Below are positions 35,025 to 43,682 of a stretch of 64,000 bases of DNA, in pieces. Position numbers and translations under genes: made by a program. Source of the stretch: Halovivax asiaticus JCM 14624 (GTDB lineage Archaea; Halobacteriota; Halobacteria; Halobacteriales; Natrialbaceae); NCBI RefSeq assembly GCF_000337515.1, contig NZ_AOIQ01000019.1, forward strand, positions 1 to 64,000, in the 5' to 3' direction. The notes beneath the pieces were generated by a model. That model saw only the letters and a program-made list of their open reading frames with translations, ran no database searches and was not told where the DNA came from. The stretch's first letter is position 1, and every line of letters starts with the position of its first letter.

Positions 35025-35567
35025 ATGACAGACCCGTCGTCGGATGGCGAGGTTGGCAGCCCCGCTAGCACGGCCGAAGACCCCGATCGCGATCTTCGCA
35101 TTCGCGTCGATCACGTCGGCATCGCCGTCGCGGATCGCGACACGCTGGCGCCCGTGCTCGAACTCCTCGGCGGGGAGCTGATCGCCGACGAACCCGCGGA
35201 CGGCTTCCGCTGGATCCAGTACGAACTGGGCGACCTGAGTCGGATCGAACTGATCGAGCCGACCGCCCCGGACACGTTCCTCACCGACTTCCTCGATCGG
35301 AACGGAACCGGCTTCCACCACGTCACATTCGAGGTCGCGGCCATCGACGACGTCGTCGCACACCTTCGCGACCACGACCTGCGCGTCGTCGACCGGGCCG
35401 ACCACGAGAAGTACCGCGAGGCGTTCGTCTCCCCGCGCTCGACGGGCGGCGTCCTCTTCCAGTTGATGGAGTACGAACCCGGCTACTGCGAGGCCTACGG
35501 CGAACCCGGCGTCGGGCACGATCTTCTCACCGATCACAGCTACCTCGACCCGGCCGAGTCGCATTGA
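35025..35567 (+). CDS. VOC-superfamily protein (methylmalonyl-CoA epimerase-like)
   Basis: This 180-residue glyoxalase/VOC-fold protein consists of two beta-alpha-beta-beta-beta units. Candidate metal ligands are His30 in VDHVGIAVAD and His98/99 in GFHHVTFEV. The position that is normally Glu in the epimerase motif (GVLxELxE) reads GVLFQLMEYE, so a Gln replaces it. Methylmalonyl-CoA epimerase is the closest familiar match, but the Gln makes this uncertain; another CoA-ester isomerase or dioxygenase-like activity is possible. ATG 35025 is used; an in-frame ATG at 35004 would add seven residues. It is divergent from the PaaI-like gene. Confidence 0.7.
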   Translation: MTDPSSDGEVGSPASTAEDPDRDLRIRVDHVGIAVADRDTLAPVLELLGGELIADEPADGFRWIQYELGDLSRIELIEPTAPDTFLTDFLDRNGTGFHHVTFEVAAIDDVVAHLRDHDLRVVDRADHEKYREAFVSPRSTGGVLFQLMEYEPGYCEAYGEPGVGHDLLTDHSYLDPAESH

Positions 35568-35709
35568 ACCAGACGGCCAGTCCTGAACACCCTTGGGCCC
35601 GTGGGCCTGTCGGAACGACCGGGCCCGCCGGAACGGCTCTGGGGCCAACCTGCACACCGGTGCCGTCGGCTTCAGAACCGTTATCGGAATCGACACCGGA
35701 CATTGACGT

Positions 35710-36753
35710 ATGTCTCGCGTCGACGGCTACGCCCACGGCACCGGCGACCACTGCGGGTCGACCTCCCTCCGCAATCTCGCGACCCACTACGGATTGAACA
35801 GCGACGAACCGACCTGCTTCGGCCTCGCGTCGGGTCTCGGCTTCACGTTCTTCGAACTGTCGGAGAGTCCTCACCGCGGCTTCTTCGGCCGGCCACTCTG
35901 GATCGAGGACGCCTTCTTCTCCCACCTCGGGATCGGCTTCGAACTCTTCGAACCCGGCGTCGCCACGGATTCCACAGTGGACGACAACCGCTGGAACGCG
36001 ATCGTCGACCGACTCCGCACGCAGACGGTCGCGGGCGACCCGGTGCTGGTCTACACCGACATCTACCACCTTCCGTACTTCGACACGGACACACACTTCG
36101 CCCCGCACACGCTGCTCGTCGTCGCGGTCGAGGGCGACGAGGTCGTCCTCTCGGACAGCGAGTTCGACGACCTCCAGCGGATCCCGCTCGAGCAGTTGCG
36201 CGCGGCGATGGCGTCCGAGGCCGTCTTCGAACTGGGCTACCGCCATCTCGTCGTCACCGACCCGGAGCCAACGGTCGACTTATCGACTGCCGCGCGAGCG
36301 GCGATCGCGCAGACGGCCACCTACGCCCTCGAACCGGAGGCGGTCGATCGGCCGCTCGGTCCGGCGACCCACGGCATCGCGGGGATTCGTGCACTGGCCG
36401 ACGACGTCCAGACGTGGTCGTCCCTCCCGGATCCCCAGTGGACGGCCCGCTTTGCCTACCAGAACGTCGAACGCCGCGGCACGGGCGGCGGCACCTTCCG
36501 CTGCCTCTACGCCCGGTTCCTCGATCGGATGGTCCCCGAACTCGACGAACTCGACCCAGCCCTGTCCGAGCGGACGACGGCCGTCGCCGACGACTGGACC
36601 GACATCGGCGCCACACTGAAGGCCGCGAGCGAACTCGACAGCGCCGGCGAGCCCGAATTCGAGGCGCTGCTGGCCGAGGCGAGCGAGGCGATCCATGCCG
36701 TGGCCGACCGCGAAGAACGGCTGTTTCGGGACCTTCGCGAAACGCTTCCCTGA
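35710..36753 (+). CDS. BtrH-like protein (BtrH N-terminal domain plus DUF4872)
   Basis: This 347-residue protein begins with the BtrH_N pattern: GDHCGSTSLRNLATHYGLN with His14 and Cys15, then EPTCFGLASGLGFTFFEL, and GFFGRPLWIEDAFFSHLGIGFELF. The second half (from about 190) matches the helical DUF4872 region. In butirosin biosynthesis BtrH transfers an acyl group from a carrier protein to an aminoglycoside, using the N-terminal Cys/His region. No aminoglycoside or carrier-protein genes are nearby, so the substrate here is unknown; an acyl- or aminoacyl-transfer or thioesterase-like role is an inference. A TATA-like GTTATCGG lies about 30 bp before the start. Confidence 0.78.
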   Translation: MSRVDGYAHGTGDHCGSTSLRNLATHYGLNSDEPTCFGLASGLGFTFFELSESPHRGFFGRPLWIEDAFFSHLGIGFELFEPGVATDSTVDDNRWNAIVDRLRTQTVAGDPVLVYTDIYHLPYFDTDTHFAPHTLLVVAVEGDEVVLSDSEFDDLQRIPLEQLRAAMASEAVFELGYRHLVVTDPEPTVDLSTAARAAIAQTATYALEPEAVDRPLGPATHGIAGIRALADDVQTWSSLPDPQWTARFAYQNVERRGTGGGTFRCLYARFLDRMVPELDELDPALSERTTAVADDWTDIGATLKAASELDSAGEPEFEALLAEASEAIHAVADREERLFRDLRETLP

Positions 36754-36822
36754 GCGCGTTACTAACTCGATCGGGCAACAATCTGGACCAAAAAGCCGCT
36801 CGTTCACTTCGTTCACTCGCGG

Positions 36823-37563
36823 TCAGACGTTCTCGGGAAGCCAGCCGCCGTCGACTTCCAGATTTTCCCCACTGACGTACTCGTTTGCGGGGTCGAGGAA
36901 GAACAGGATCGGGCGGGTGACGTCGTCGAAACTGGCGGGCCGGCCGCGGGGCAGTTCGTCGGGGAACTCCGCGGAGTTCTCGACGACGTAGGGTGAGACG
37001 GCGTTGACCGTGATGCCGTCGTCCTGGGTGTCGGCGGCGAGCATTCGGGTGAACATGAGGACGCCCGCTTTCGCTGCAAAGTACGGGAAGTTCTTCGGGT
37101 TGACGAGCCCCTTCGCCGCGGAGGCGTAACCGACGTTGACGATTCTACCGAACGACCGATCGTGCATTGTGGGGAGTGCACGTTTCGAACACAGCCATGT
37201 CGCGGTGAGGTTCGTATCGAAGACGCGTTGCCAGGTGTCGATGTCGATGTCGGCCCAGTGGTTCGGGGCGAAGTCACCGACGTTGTTGACCAGACACTCG
37301 ACCGGTCCCAGTTCGGTCTCGATCGTCGCGAAGAGGCCGTCGACGCTGTCGGGATCGGTGACGTCCGCCTGGACGGCTGTCGTCGCCGGTGCACCTCGCT
37401 CTTCGGCCGTTTCGGCGACGGCCGCCGCGGCGTCGGCGCTCGTGTGGTAGTGGACGGCAACGCGAGCGCCGCGTTCGGCCGCGGCGAGGGCGATCGCTCG
37501 CCCCAGCCCTCGCCCGCTCCCGGTCACCAGCACCGTCCGTCCGTCGAGTTTGGGTCCGTCCAT
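36823..37563 (-). CDS. Short-chain dehydrogenase/reductase
   Basis: This 246-residue classical SDR has the cofactor loop TGSGRGLG (14-21), the NNVG motif (93-96), a serine in the VGYAS segment (145-149) and the catalytic Tyr161 and Lys165 in YFAAK. The C-terminal EVDGGWLPENV is typical. The His-Tyr-His after the second strand (RVAVHYHTS) suggests NADP preference, as in FabG-like enzymes. The substrate is not predictable; 3-oxoacyl reductase-like or sugar/alcohol dehydrogenase are options. It is convergent with the BtrH-like gene. Confidence 0.88.
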   Translation of the reverse strand: MDGPKLDGRTVLVTGSGRGLGRAIALAAAERGARVAVHYHTSADAAAAVAETAEERGAPATTAVQADVTDPDSVDGLFATIETELGPVECLVNNVGDFAPNHWADIDIDTWQRVFDTNLTATWLCSKRALPTMHDRSFGRIVNVGYASAAKGLVNPKNFPYFAAKAGVLMFTRMLAADTQDDGITVNAVSPYVVENSAEFPDELPRGRPASFDDVTRPILFFLDPANEYVSGENLEVDGGWLPENV

Positions 37564-37711
37564 ACGCTCGCTTCGCCGTCGGGTCGGTTAGGTGTAGTGG
37601 ACAGCGAAACGGCCGAGCGACTCGTCTCGAAACGCACTGCCGGTGAACTGGCGCGATCCCTGCTGTCCGGGTCTGTGCCGTTAAGTGCATCGCCGGCGTT
37701 CGAGTCACTGG

Positions 37712-38692
37712 ATGACCTACTTCGCGGGCGTCGATCTCGGCGCAACCAACGTCCGTGCGATCGTGGGCGACCACGCCGGCGAGCCGATCGCGACCAGCCG
37801 TCGGCGGACGCCGCAGGGACCAACCGGAATCGACGTCACGGAAGCCGTGCTGGCCACCCTCCGGGACGCGTGCGCCGATGCCGGGATCGAGCCGACCGCC
37901 ATCGAGGACGCCGCGATCGGCTCGATCGGGCCGTTCGACCTCGCCGAGGGCGCCGTGGTCGACCCGGCGAACCTGTCCGACTCGATCGATCGCATCCCGC
38001 TTACGGGCCCGGTCGAACGGCTCGTAGCCGTCGACGGCGTCGCCCTGCACAACGACGCGACGGCGGGTGTCATCGGCGAACGCTTCTACGCCGCGCGAAA
38101 CCCCGACGATATGTGCTACGTGACGATCTCGTCGGGGATCGGGGCCGGCATCTGCTGTGACGGCTCGGTCCTCGCTGGGTGGGACGGAAACGCCGGCGAA
38201 ATCGGCCACATCGTCGTCGATCCCGACGGGGCGCTCACCTGCGGGTGCGGCCGGGCGGGCCACTGGGAAGCCTACTGTTCCGGACGCGGAATCCCAACGT
38301 ACGCGCGAGAACTCGCACGTCGGTCCGACCTCGAGACCGCCCTTCCCCTCGAAGCGGACGATTTCGATGCGGCGACCGTGTTCGCGGCCGCCGATTCCGA
38401 CCCGCTCGCAGGGAGGGTGATCGATCGGGTCGCCGACTGGAACACGATCGGCATCGCGACGCTGGTCCACGCGGTCGCTCCGATGGTCGTCTCCATCGGC
38501 GGGGCCGTCGCGACGAACAATCCGGAGCGCGTGATCGACCCGGTTCGGGAGCGCCTTCAGACGGCGGTCATCTCGAACGTCCCCGACGTTCGCCCGTCCT
38601 CGCTGGGGGACTCGGTCGTGCTCCGCGGGGCACTCGCCAGCGCGATTACCGGCGGATCGGGTGACGCGTCGGCGATTGCTGTCCGGGAATAG
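37712..38692 (+). CDS. ROK-family sugar kinase (probable glucokinase)
   Basis: This 326-residue ROK protein has the phosphate-binding GVDLGATNVRAIVG at the N-terminus, HNDATAGVIGE (about 119-129) with the catalytic Asp, the GNAGEIGHIVVDPDG region, and the ROK zinc motif CGCGRAGHWEAYCSG (about 179-193). Archaeal ROK proteins without a DNA-binding domain, like this one, are ATP-dependent glucokinases or related sugar kinases. It starts at ATG 37712, about 30 bp after a TATA-like GTTAAGTG. It stands alone between the SDR and NifU-like genes. Confidence 0.88.
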   Translation: MTYFAGVDLGATNVRAIVGDHAGEPIATSRRRTPQGPTGIDVTEAVLATLRDACADAGIEPTAIEDAAIGSIGPFDLAEGAVVDPANLSDSIDRIPLTGPVERLVAVDGVALHNDATAGVIGERFYAARNPDDMCYVTISSGIGAGICCDGSVLAGWDGNAGEIGHIVVDPDGALTCGCGRAGHWEAYCSGRGIPTYARELARRSDLETALPLEADDFDAATVFAAADSDPLAGRVIDRVADWNTIGIATLVHAVAPMVVSIGGAVATNNPERVIDPVRERLQTAVISNVPDVRPSSLGDSVVLRGALASAITGGSGDASAIAVRE

Positions 38693-38777
38693 CTCCACTG
38701 CCCAGTTTCTCGATGGCGTCCGACCGGCTCCCACGGAAACCCCAACGTATTCCCTTTCGGATCGCCTACGGTCGAGT

Positions 38778-39149
38778 ATGACAGCGTCCGAGTCGGAGAC
38801 GTCGGACACGCTTCGCGATCGCGTCGAGCGCTGGCTCGCGACGCAGATGCCGATCATCCAGATGCACGGCGGGACGAGTGCCGTCAGGACGGCCGACGCC
38901 GAGACCGGCGAGGTCGTGATCGAGCTCGGTGGCGGCTGTCGCGGCTGCTCGGTCAGCGACGTGACGACGGGGAACATCCAGGCCGAACTCCTCACGTGGG
39001 ACGAGATCGAGGACGTCACTATCAGGGTCCCCGACGCGCGCGAACAACTCGGCGGTCCGGAGCAAGCCGAGTCGATCATGGGCATCGATCGAACCGAAGG
39101 TGGCCGCGGCGACTGGGGATCGTCGAACCCCGGGAAAGACCACCTGTAA
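38778..39149 (+). CDS. NifU C-terminal-like iron-sulfur scaffold protein
   Basis: This 123-residue protein has the Nfu/NifU C-terminal pattern: RVERWLATQMPIIQMHGG near 12-30 and GGGCRGCSVSDVTTGNI with the CxxC cluster-binding pair near 54-57. It should carry or transfer Fe-S clusters. Its Gly-rich tail (TEGGRGDWGSSNPGKDHL) is unusual for Nfu. The ATG at 38778 is about 85 bp after the ROK kinase stop. Confidence 0.88.
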   Translation: MTASESETSDTLRDRVERWLATQMPIIQMHGGTSAVRTADAETGEVVIELGGGCRGCSVSDVTTGNIQAELLTWDEIEDVTIRVPDAREQLGGPEQAESIMGIDRTEGGRGDWGSSNPGKDHL

Positions 39150-39295
39150 ACTGTCCGCTGGGCTGCGATACCGTGCGCACCCGGCCCGTCGGCTATCGCC
39201 GGCCAATTTTGAGTCGGACTACACGCTTTTAGGACCGACTCCCGTCCGGGAACGTATGCAGCCCTGTGGCGGTGCTCGAAACCGTGGTGACGTCG

Positions 39296-39862
39296 ATGAG
39301 TGAGGACAACGACGGGAGCGCGACGACAGCACGGTCGACAACCGACGACGAGCACGCCGCGTACACGATTCGTCTCGAACTCGAGGACGAGCCGGGGCGA
39401 TTGCAACGCGCGCTCGGGCCGATCACCGAACACGGCGCGAATCTGCGATCGATCCACCACGAACGGGACAAACGAACGCCGCGCGGGACGATTCCGGTCG
39501 AGATCGACCTGTCGTGTCCGCCCGCGCAGTTCGACGGACTGGTCGAGCGGCTCGAGGCGACGGGCGTCCCGATCATCCAGGCGGGGGAGCGACGCTACGA
39601 CCGAACGGTCAACGTGGTTCTGATCGGGCACCTGGTCGATTCCGACCTCTCTGAGACGCTCGCCCGCATCGAGGCATTCGGCCGAGCCTCGGTCGTCGAC
39701 GTCTCGCTTGCCGCGCCGGAGGGGACCGAGGGCGCCTCATGCGCCCGACTGCAACTGGCCGTCGAGGATGAATCGGTCGCCGACGCGCTCGCCGCGATCG
39801 GCGAGGTCGCCGCCGAGAAGGACCTCACCGTCGTCGAGCCGCTCATCGGGGGTCGGTCGTAA
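39296..39862 (+). CDS. ACT-domain regulatory protein linked to homoserine dehydrogenase
   Basis: This 188-residue protein has two ACT-like halves. The first (YTIRLELEDEPGRLQRALGPI...LRSIHHER) carries the typical glycine after the first strand. The second (VNVVLIGHLVDSDLSETLARI) is followed by a beta strand pair near the end. ACT domains bind amino acids to control an enzyme. Its stop overlaps the hom start by 1 bp, so it is coupled to homoserine dehydrogenase and likely acts as a separate threonine-sensing regulatory subunit, which is an inference. ATG 39296 is used. Confidence 0.88.
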   Translation: MSEDNDGSATTARSTTDDEHAAYTIRLELEDEPGRLQRALGPITEHGANLRSIHHERDKRTPRGTIPVEIDLSCPPAQFDGLVERLEATGVPIIQAGERRYDRTVNVVLIGHLVDSDLSETLARIEAFGRASVVDVSLAAPEGTEGASCARLQLAVEDESVADALAAIGEVAAEKDLTVVEPLIGGRS

Positions 39863-40890
39863 TGGCCGGCCACCGTCTCGCGATCGCCGGTGCGGGTTCC
39901 GTCGGCCGTTCGGTTGCCGAACTGGCAGGCGAGTACGGCCACGAGGTCGTGGGGATCGCCGATTCGACCGGTGCGATGGTCGCCGACTCGACCGGTGGAG
40001 CGTCTGCCGCCTCGTCCGGTGAGGCGGCTGCCGATTCGTCCGGCACGACGACCGGCGATATCAGTATCGACGTCGCGTCGGCTCTGGCGCGCAAGGACCG
40101 CGGCGAACCGGTCGGCGACACCGCGCCCGAGACCATTTTCGAGGTCGACTACGACGTCCTGGTCGAGGCGACGCCGACGACCCTCGGTGACGCCGAGCCC
40201 GGATTCGGCCACGCCAGCCGAGCGCTCGCCGCCGATCGTCACGTCGTTCTGGCGAACAAAGGCCCCGTCGCCGAGCGCTACGACGAGTTACAACGACTCG
40301 CCGGGGCGAGTGCCGGTTGCGTTCGATTCGAGGCGACCGTCGGCGGGGCGATCCCGGTCCTCTCGACGATTGAGGACCTGACACCGGACGCCGTGACCGC
40401 CGTTCGCGGCGTACTCAACGGGACGGCCAACTTCGTCCTCAGTCGGATGGCGACCGAGGGACTCGACTACGAGCACGTCCTGGCCGAGGCCCAGGATATG
40501 GGCGTCGCCGAGGCGGACCCGTCGTTCGACGTCGACGGCACCGACGCTGCCCTGAAGTTCGTCATTCTGGCGAACGTCCTCGCAGACGGCGGCTTCTCGC
40601 TCGAAGATGCCGACGTGACCGGTATCGAGGGAGTGCCACGGAGCGCGCTCGAGCTGGCCGCCGAAGACGGGCAGACGATCCGTCTCGTCGGCGAAGCTAC
40701 TCGGGAGGGCGTCAGCGTCGGTCCCCGGCTGGTCCCCGAACACGGCCCGCTGGCCGTCAGTGGGACGCGAAACATCGTCCAGTTCGAGACCGAACACGCG
40801 GGCACGTTACACAACAGCGGCGCCGGCGCTGGTGGCCCCGAGACGGCGACTGCGGTGCTCGCGGACGTCGGCCGGTTGCCATCGCGGTGA
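39862..40890 (+). CDS. hom: Homoserine dehydrogenase
   Basis: This 342-residue enzyme reduces aspartate semialdehyde to homoserine, leading to threonine and methionine. It has an N-terminal Rossmann motif (RLAIAGAGSVGRSVAELAG), VVLANKGPVAERYDEL near 130, and the catalytic-domain region GGAIPVLSTIEDLTPDAVTAVRGVLNGTANFVLSRM with the conserved GTxNF. Residues 33-64 are an insertion of four 8-residue repeats (see 39958). It lacks a C-terminal ACT domain; the separate ACT protein encoded just upstream may supply that function. Confidence 0.94.
   Translation: MAGHRLAIAGAGSVGRSVAELAGEYGHEVVGIADSTGAMVADSTGGASAASSGEAAADSSGTTTGDISIDVASALARKDRGEPVGDTAPETIFEVDYDVLVEATPTTLGDAEPGFGHASRALAADRHVVLANKGPVAERYDELQRLAGASAGCVRFEATVGGAIPVLSTIEDLTPDAVTAVRGVLNGTANFVLSRMATEGLDYEHVLAEAQDMGVAEADPSFDVDGTDAALKFVILANVLADGGFSLEDADVTGIEGVPRSALELAAEDGQTIRLVGEATREGVSVGPRLVPEHGPLAVSGTRNIVQFETEHAGTLHNSGAGAGGPETATAVLADVGRLPSR
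39958..40053 (+). repeat. 4 x 24-bp in-frame tandem repeat inside hom
   Basis: Four consecutive 24-bp units encode ADSTGAMV, ADSTGGAS, AASSGEAA and ADSSGTTT. The DNA units share a GCCGAxTCGxCCGGT core. They sit after the second strand of the Rossmann fold, a surface loop, so they expand the NAD-binding domain without breaking the frame. Confidence 0.85.
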
Positions 40891-41100
40891 GTTCGAATCG
40901 GCTGGTGACGCTGAACCGGCAGGTGCCGACGGGGCCACTGGTGGTGCCGACAGGATTACTGGCCAATGCGACGGCGACGTGGCCGATCGGCGGTGCGATC
41001 GGGCTCCCCTCGTGTGAACACCTCGCAAACCGCACGACGGCGTCGGGGTCCGCTCATACGGGTTTCGAAATGGTTTTAACCACATCCGGACAACATCCCC

Positions 41101-41109
41101 GGTATAAGC
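41101..41109 (+). promoter_or_regulatory. TATA-like box of the EF-1 alpha/S10 operon
   Basis: GGTATAAGC lies 24-32 bp ahead of ATG 41133 and predicts a leaderless or near-leaderless mRNA. A second AT-rich stretch (TGGTTTTAACC) is at 41071-41081. Confidence 0.55.
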
Positions 41110-41132
41110 GCCTTTGCGCGTGAGCTACAACA

Positions 41133-42398
41133 ATGAGCGACAAACCACACCAGAACCTGGCCATCATCGGCCACGTTGACCACGGGAAGAGTACGCTCGT
41201 GGGTCGACTCCTGTACGAGACAGGGAGCGTCCCAGAGCACGTCATCGAACAGCACCGCGAAGAAGCAGAAGAGAAGGGCAAGGGTGGCTTCGAGTTCGCC
41301 TACGTCATGGACAACCTCGCCGAAGAGCGAGAGCGTGGTGTCACCATCGACATCGCCCACCAGGAGTTCGACACGGACAAGTACTACTTCACCATCGTCG
41401 ACACCCCTGGCCACCGCGACTTCGTGAAGAACATGATCACGGGTGCGTCCCAGGCGGACCACGCCGTCCTCGTCGTCGCCGCAGACGACGGTGTCGCGCC
41501 CCAGACCCAGGAGCACGTCTTCCTGTCGCGCACCCTCGGCATCGAGAAGCTGATCATCGGCATCAACAAGATGGACGTCGTCGACTACTCCGAGGACGAC
41601 TACAACTCCGTCGTCGACGAGGTCAACCAGCTCCTCGATCAGGTCAACTTCGAGGTCGCCGACGACTCGTTCATCCCGATCTCGGCCTTCGAGGGCGACA
41701 ACATCGCCGAAACCTCCGACAACACGCCGTGGTACGACGGTCGTACCCTGCTCGAGACGCTCAACGACCTGCCGGAGTCCGAGCCGCCGACGGACGCGCC
41801 GCTCCGACTTCCGATTCAGGACGTCTACACGATCTCCGGCATCGGGACCGTCCCGGTCGGACGTATCGAGACCGGTGTCATGAACATCGGCGACAACGTC
41901 TCCTTCCAGCCCAGCGACGTTGGCGGCGAGGTCAAGACGATCGAGATGCACCACGAGGAGGTCCCGAAGGCCGAACCCGGTGACAACGTCGGATTCAACG
42001 TCCGCGGCATCGGCAAGGACGACATCCGCCGCGGCGACATCTGTGGCCCGGCCGACGATCCGCCGACGGTCGCCGAGACCTTCCAGGCCCAGATCGTCGT
42101 CATGCAGCACCCCTCGGTCATCACGGCCGGTTACACCCCGGTCTTCCACGCCCACACCGCGCAGGTCGCGTGTACGATCGAGTCGATCGACAAGAAGATG
42201 GACAGTTCCAGCGGCGAGGTCGCCGAGGAGAACCCCGACTTCATCCAGTCCGGCGACTCCGCGGTCGTCACCATCCGTCCGCAGAAACCGCTCAGCATCG
42301 AGCCGGCCAGCGAGATCCCGGAACTCGGTTCCTTCGCCATCCGTGACATGGGTCAGACCATCGCGGCTGGCAAGGTCATGAGCGTCGACGAGAAATAA
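41133..42398 (+). CDS. tef1a: Translation elongation factor EF-1 alpha
   Basis: This 421-residue GTPase delivers aminoacyl-tRNA to the ribosome. The G motifs are GHVDHGKST (13-21), DTPGH (about 90-94), NKMD (about 146-149) and a SAFEG element. The domain II and III segments ([36 protein letters not shown]) are canonical. Length and motifs fit archaeal aEF1A. It is immediately followed by rps10, a conserved archaeal pair. Codon use is highly biased, as expected for a very abundant protein. Confidence 0.98.
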   Translation: MSDKPHQNLAIIGHVDHGKSTLVGRLLYETGSVPEHVIEQHREEAEEKGKGGFEFAYVMDNLAEERERGVTIDIAHQEFDTDKYYFTIVDTPGHRDFVKNMITGASQADHAVLVVAADDGVAPQTQEHVFLSRTLGIEKLIIGINKMDVVDYSEDDYNSVVDEVNQLLDQVNFEVADDSFIPISAFEGDNIAETSDNTPWYDGRTLLETLNDLPESEPPTDAPLRLPIQDVYTISGIGTVPVGRIETGVMNIGDNVSFQPSDVGGEVKTIEMHHEEVPKAEPGDNVGFNVRGIGKDDIRRGDICGPADDPPTVAETFQAQIVVMQHPSVITAGYTPVFHAHTAQVACTIESIDKKMDSSSGEVAEENPDFIQSGDSAVVTIRPQKPLSIEPASEIPELGSFAIRDMGQTIAAGKVMSVDEK

Positions 42399-42707
42399 AT
42401 GCAGCAAGCACGTGTCCGTCTCGCCGGGACGAGCCCGCAGGATCTGGACAACATCTGCGATGACGTCCGCGAAATCGCAAGCAACACGGGCGTCAACCTG
42501 AGCGGACCGATCCCGCTTCCGACGAAGACGCTCGAAATTCCCACCCGCAAGTCGCCGGACGGTGAAGGGACGGCGACGTGGGAGCACTGGGAGATGCGCG
42601 TCCACAAGCGCCTGATCGACCTCGATGCGGACGAGCGTGCGCTCCGACAGCTCATGCGCATCCAGGTGCCGAACGACGTCTCGATCGAGATCGTCCTCGA
42701 GGACTGA
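42399..42707 (+). CDS. rps10: 30S ribosomal protein S10
   Basis: This 102-residue S10 protein reads [27 protein letters not shown], then [41 protein letters not shown]. It begins directly after the EF-1 alpha stop with no gap (TAA then ATG), so the two are cotranscribed and coupled. It is a component of the small subunit head. Confidence 0.98.
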   Translation: MQQARVRLAGTSPQDLDNICDDVREIASNTGVNLSGPIPLPTKTLEIPTRKSPDGEGTATWEHWEMRVHKRLIDLDADERALRQLMRIQVPNDVSIEIVLED

Positions 42708-42831
42708 TCGGCACCCGCTGTTCGGATCGATTCGCGCACGTTGTACTCGCAGCACGTTCGACTCGCTTTCTCGACCGTCGAGTGACGACACTGTCCGACC
42801 GATTAAGGGAGTGTCCGTCGAATCCTGACGT

Positions 42832-43437
42832 ATGGCACGCTCCGGGAGTCCGCTCGTCGAGACGCTGGTGATATTCGCCGTGGTCTTCGTCCTGCAGTGG
42901 ATCGCGGGGCTGTTCAGCGTCGGGTTGATGGCTGGACTGTTCGTCCTGGCGCCGCCGCTCGAGGCCAACCCGTGGACGATCGTGACGAGCGTCTACGCTC
43001 ACGAGAACCTGGGTCATCTGCTATCGAACAGCGCCGCACTCGTCCTCTTTGGCTGGCCGATCGCCCGGGCCACGACGCACCTGCGCTTTCACGCGTTCTT
43101 CCTGGCGACGGGTGCTATCGCGGGGATCACACAGGTCGTGGGCACCGGATTCGTCGGCGTGGCGACGCCGGTGCTCGGGGCGAGCGGCGCCGTCTTCGCG
43201 CTGATGGGGTATCTACTGGCGGGCAACCGACTCTCCGACGGGCTGGCCTCGCGCGTGCAGGTCTCGCCGTGGATCGCGCTGGGCGTGTTCGTCGCCCTCG
43301 CCGCGCTCATCACGTTCGCGACGGCCGCCCCACGGGTCGCTCTGCTCGCTCACTTCACGGGCTTCCTGCTCGGATTGGTCGCCGGACGCGCCGGCGTCCT
43401 CGATGTCCCTTCGCACGTCCGTCGCCGCTCCGCCTGA
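42832..43437 (+). CDS. Rhomboid-family intramembrane serine protease
   Basis: This 201-residue protein has about six membrane helices. The rhomboid signature is present: HENLGHLLSN (57-66) with the conserved His-His-Asn, the catalytic Ser118 in GASGAVFALMGY, and His174 in AHFTGFLLGL. It should cleave membrane proteins within or near the bilayer. A TATA-like GATTAAGG is about 30 bp upstream of ATG 42832. Substrates are unknown. Confidence 0.92.
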   Translation: MARSGSPLVETLVIFAVVFVLQWIAGLFSVGLMAGLFVLAPPLEANPWTIVTSVYAHENLGHLLSNSAALVLFGWPIARATTHLRFHAFFLATGAIAGITQVVGTGFVGVATPVLGASGAVFALMGYLLAGNRLSDGLASRVQVSPWIALGVFVALAALITFATAAPRVALLAHFTGFLLGLVAGRAGVLDVPSHVRRRSA

Positions 43438-43503
43438 GCTGGTGGCACCTCGTCGCCACCGAAACACAAGCTACTAATAGCTCTCCCGGCTACCAAATTC
43501 CGC

Positions 43504-43575
43504 GGGCTCGTAGATCAGTGGTAGATCGCTTCCTTCGCAAGGAAGAGGCCCTGGGTTCAAATCCCAGCGAGTCCA
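43504..43575 (+). tRNA. tRNA-Ala (anticodon CGC)
   Basis: The 72-nt cloverleaf has acceptor GGGCTCG/CGAGTCC (one G-U pair), D-arm GATC-loop-GATC, anticodon stem CTTCC/GGAAG with loop TTCGCAA (anticodon CGC at 43536-43538), T-arm CTGGG-TTCAAAT-CCCAG and discriminator A. CCA is not encoded. It reads GCG. A promoter-like CTACTAATAG lies about 30 bp upstream. The last 23 nt plus two more bases are duplicated 130 bp downstream. Confidence 0.97.
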
Positions 43576-43577
43576 CT
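43553..43577 (+). repeat. tRNA-Ala 3' end, first copy of a 25-bp direct repeat
   Basis: The repeat begins GGGTTCAAATCCCAG and ends in CGAGTCCACT, covering the T-loop, the 3' T-stem and acceptor strands and two bases beyond. The second, identical copy is at 43683-43707. Confidence 0.95.
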
Positions 43578-43682
43578 ATTCTACGCCGCGAGCACGTCCG
43601 CGAGCGGCGTGAATCGTCGTCGACGCTGAATTTGAAGCCTTGGAAGTCGCAGCGCGAACGAAGTGAGCGACCGTCTTCCTTC
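43578..43682. repeat. Hairpin module between the two tRNA-Ala 3'-end copies
   Basis: These 105 bp hold a stem-loop (ACGCCGC-14-GCGGCGT, about 43586-43613) and then an imperfect long inverted repeat: TTTGAA, GGAAG and GTCGC on the left pair with GCGAC, CTTCC and TTCAAA on the right, the last lying in the second tRNA-tail copy. A CTTCCTTCG identical to part of the tRNA anticodon arm lies at 43675-43683, directly before the second copy. Confidence 0.8.

Noticed and set aside
37274-39631. Open frame of about 785 codons on the minus strand
   Set aside because: It runs antisense to the SDR, ROK, NifU-like and ACT genes, which have clear family motifs. Long antisense frames are expected in high-GC DNA with biased third positions.
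41076-42968. Open frame of about 630 codons antisense to EF-1 alpha and S10
   Set aside because: The sense strand encodes unmistakable EF-1 alpha and S10; the antisense frame is an artefact of their strong codon bias.
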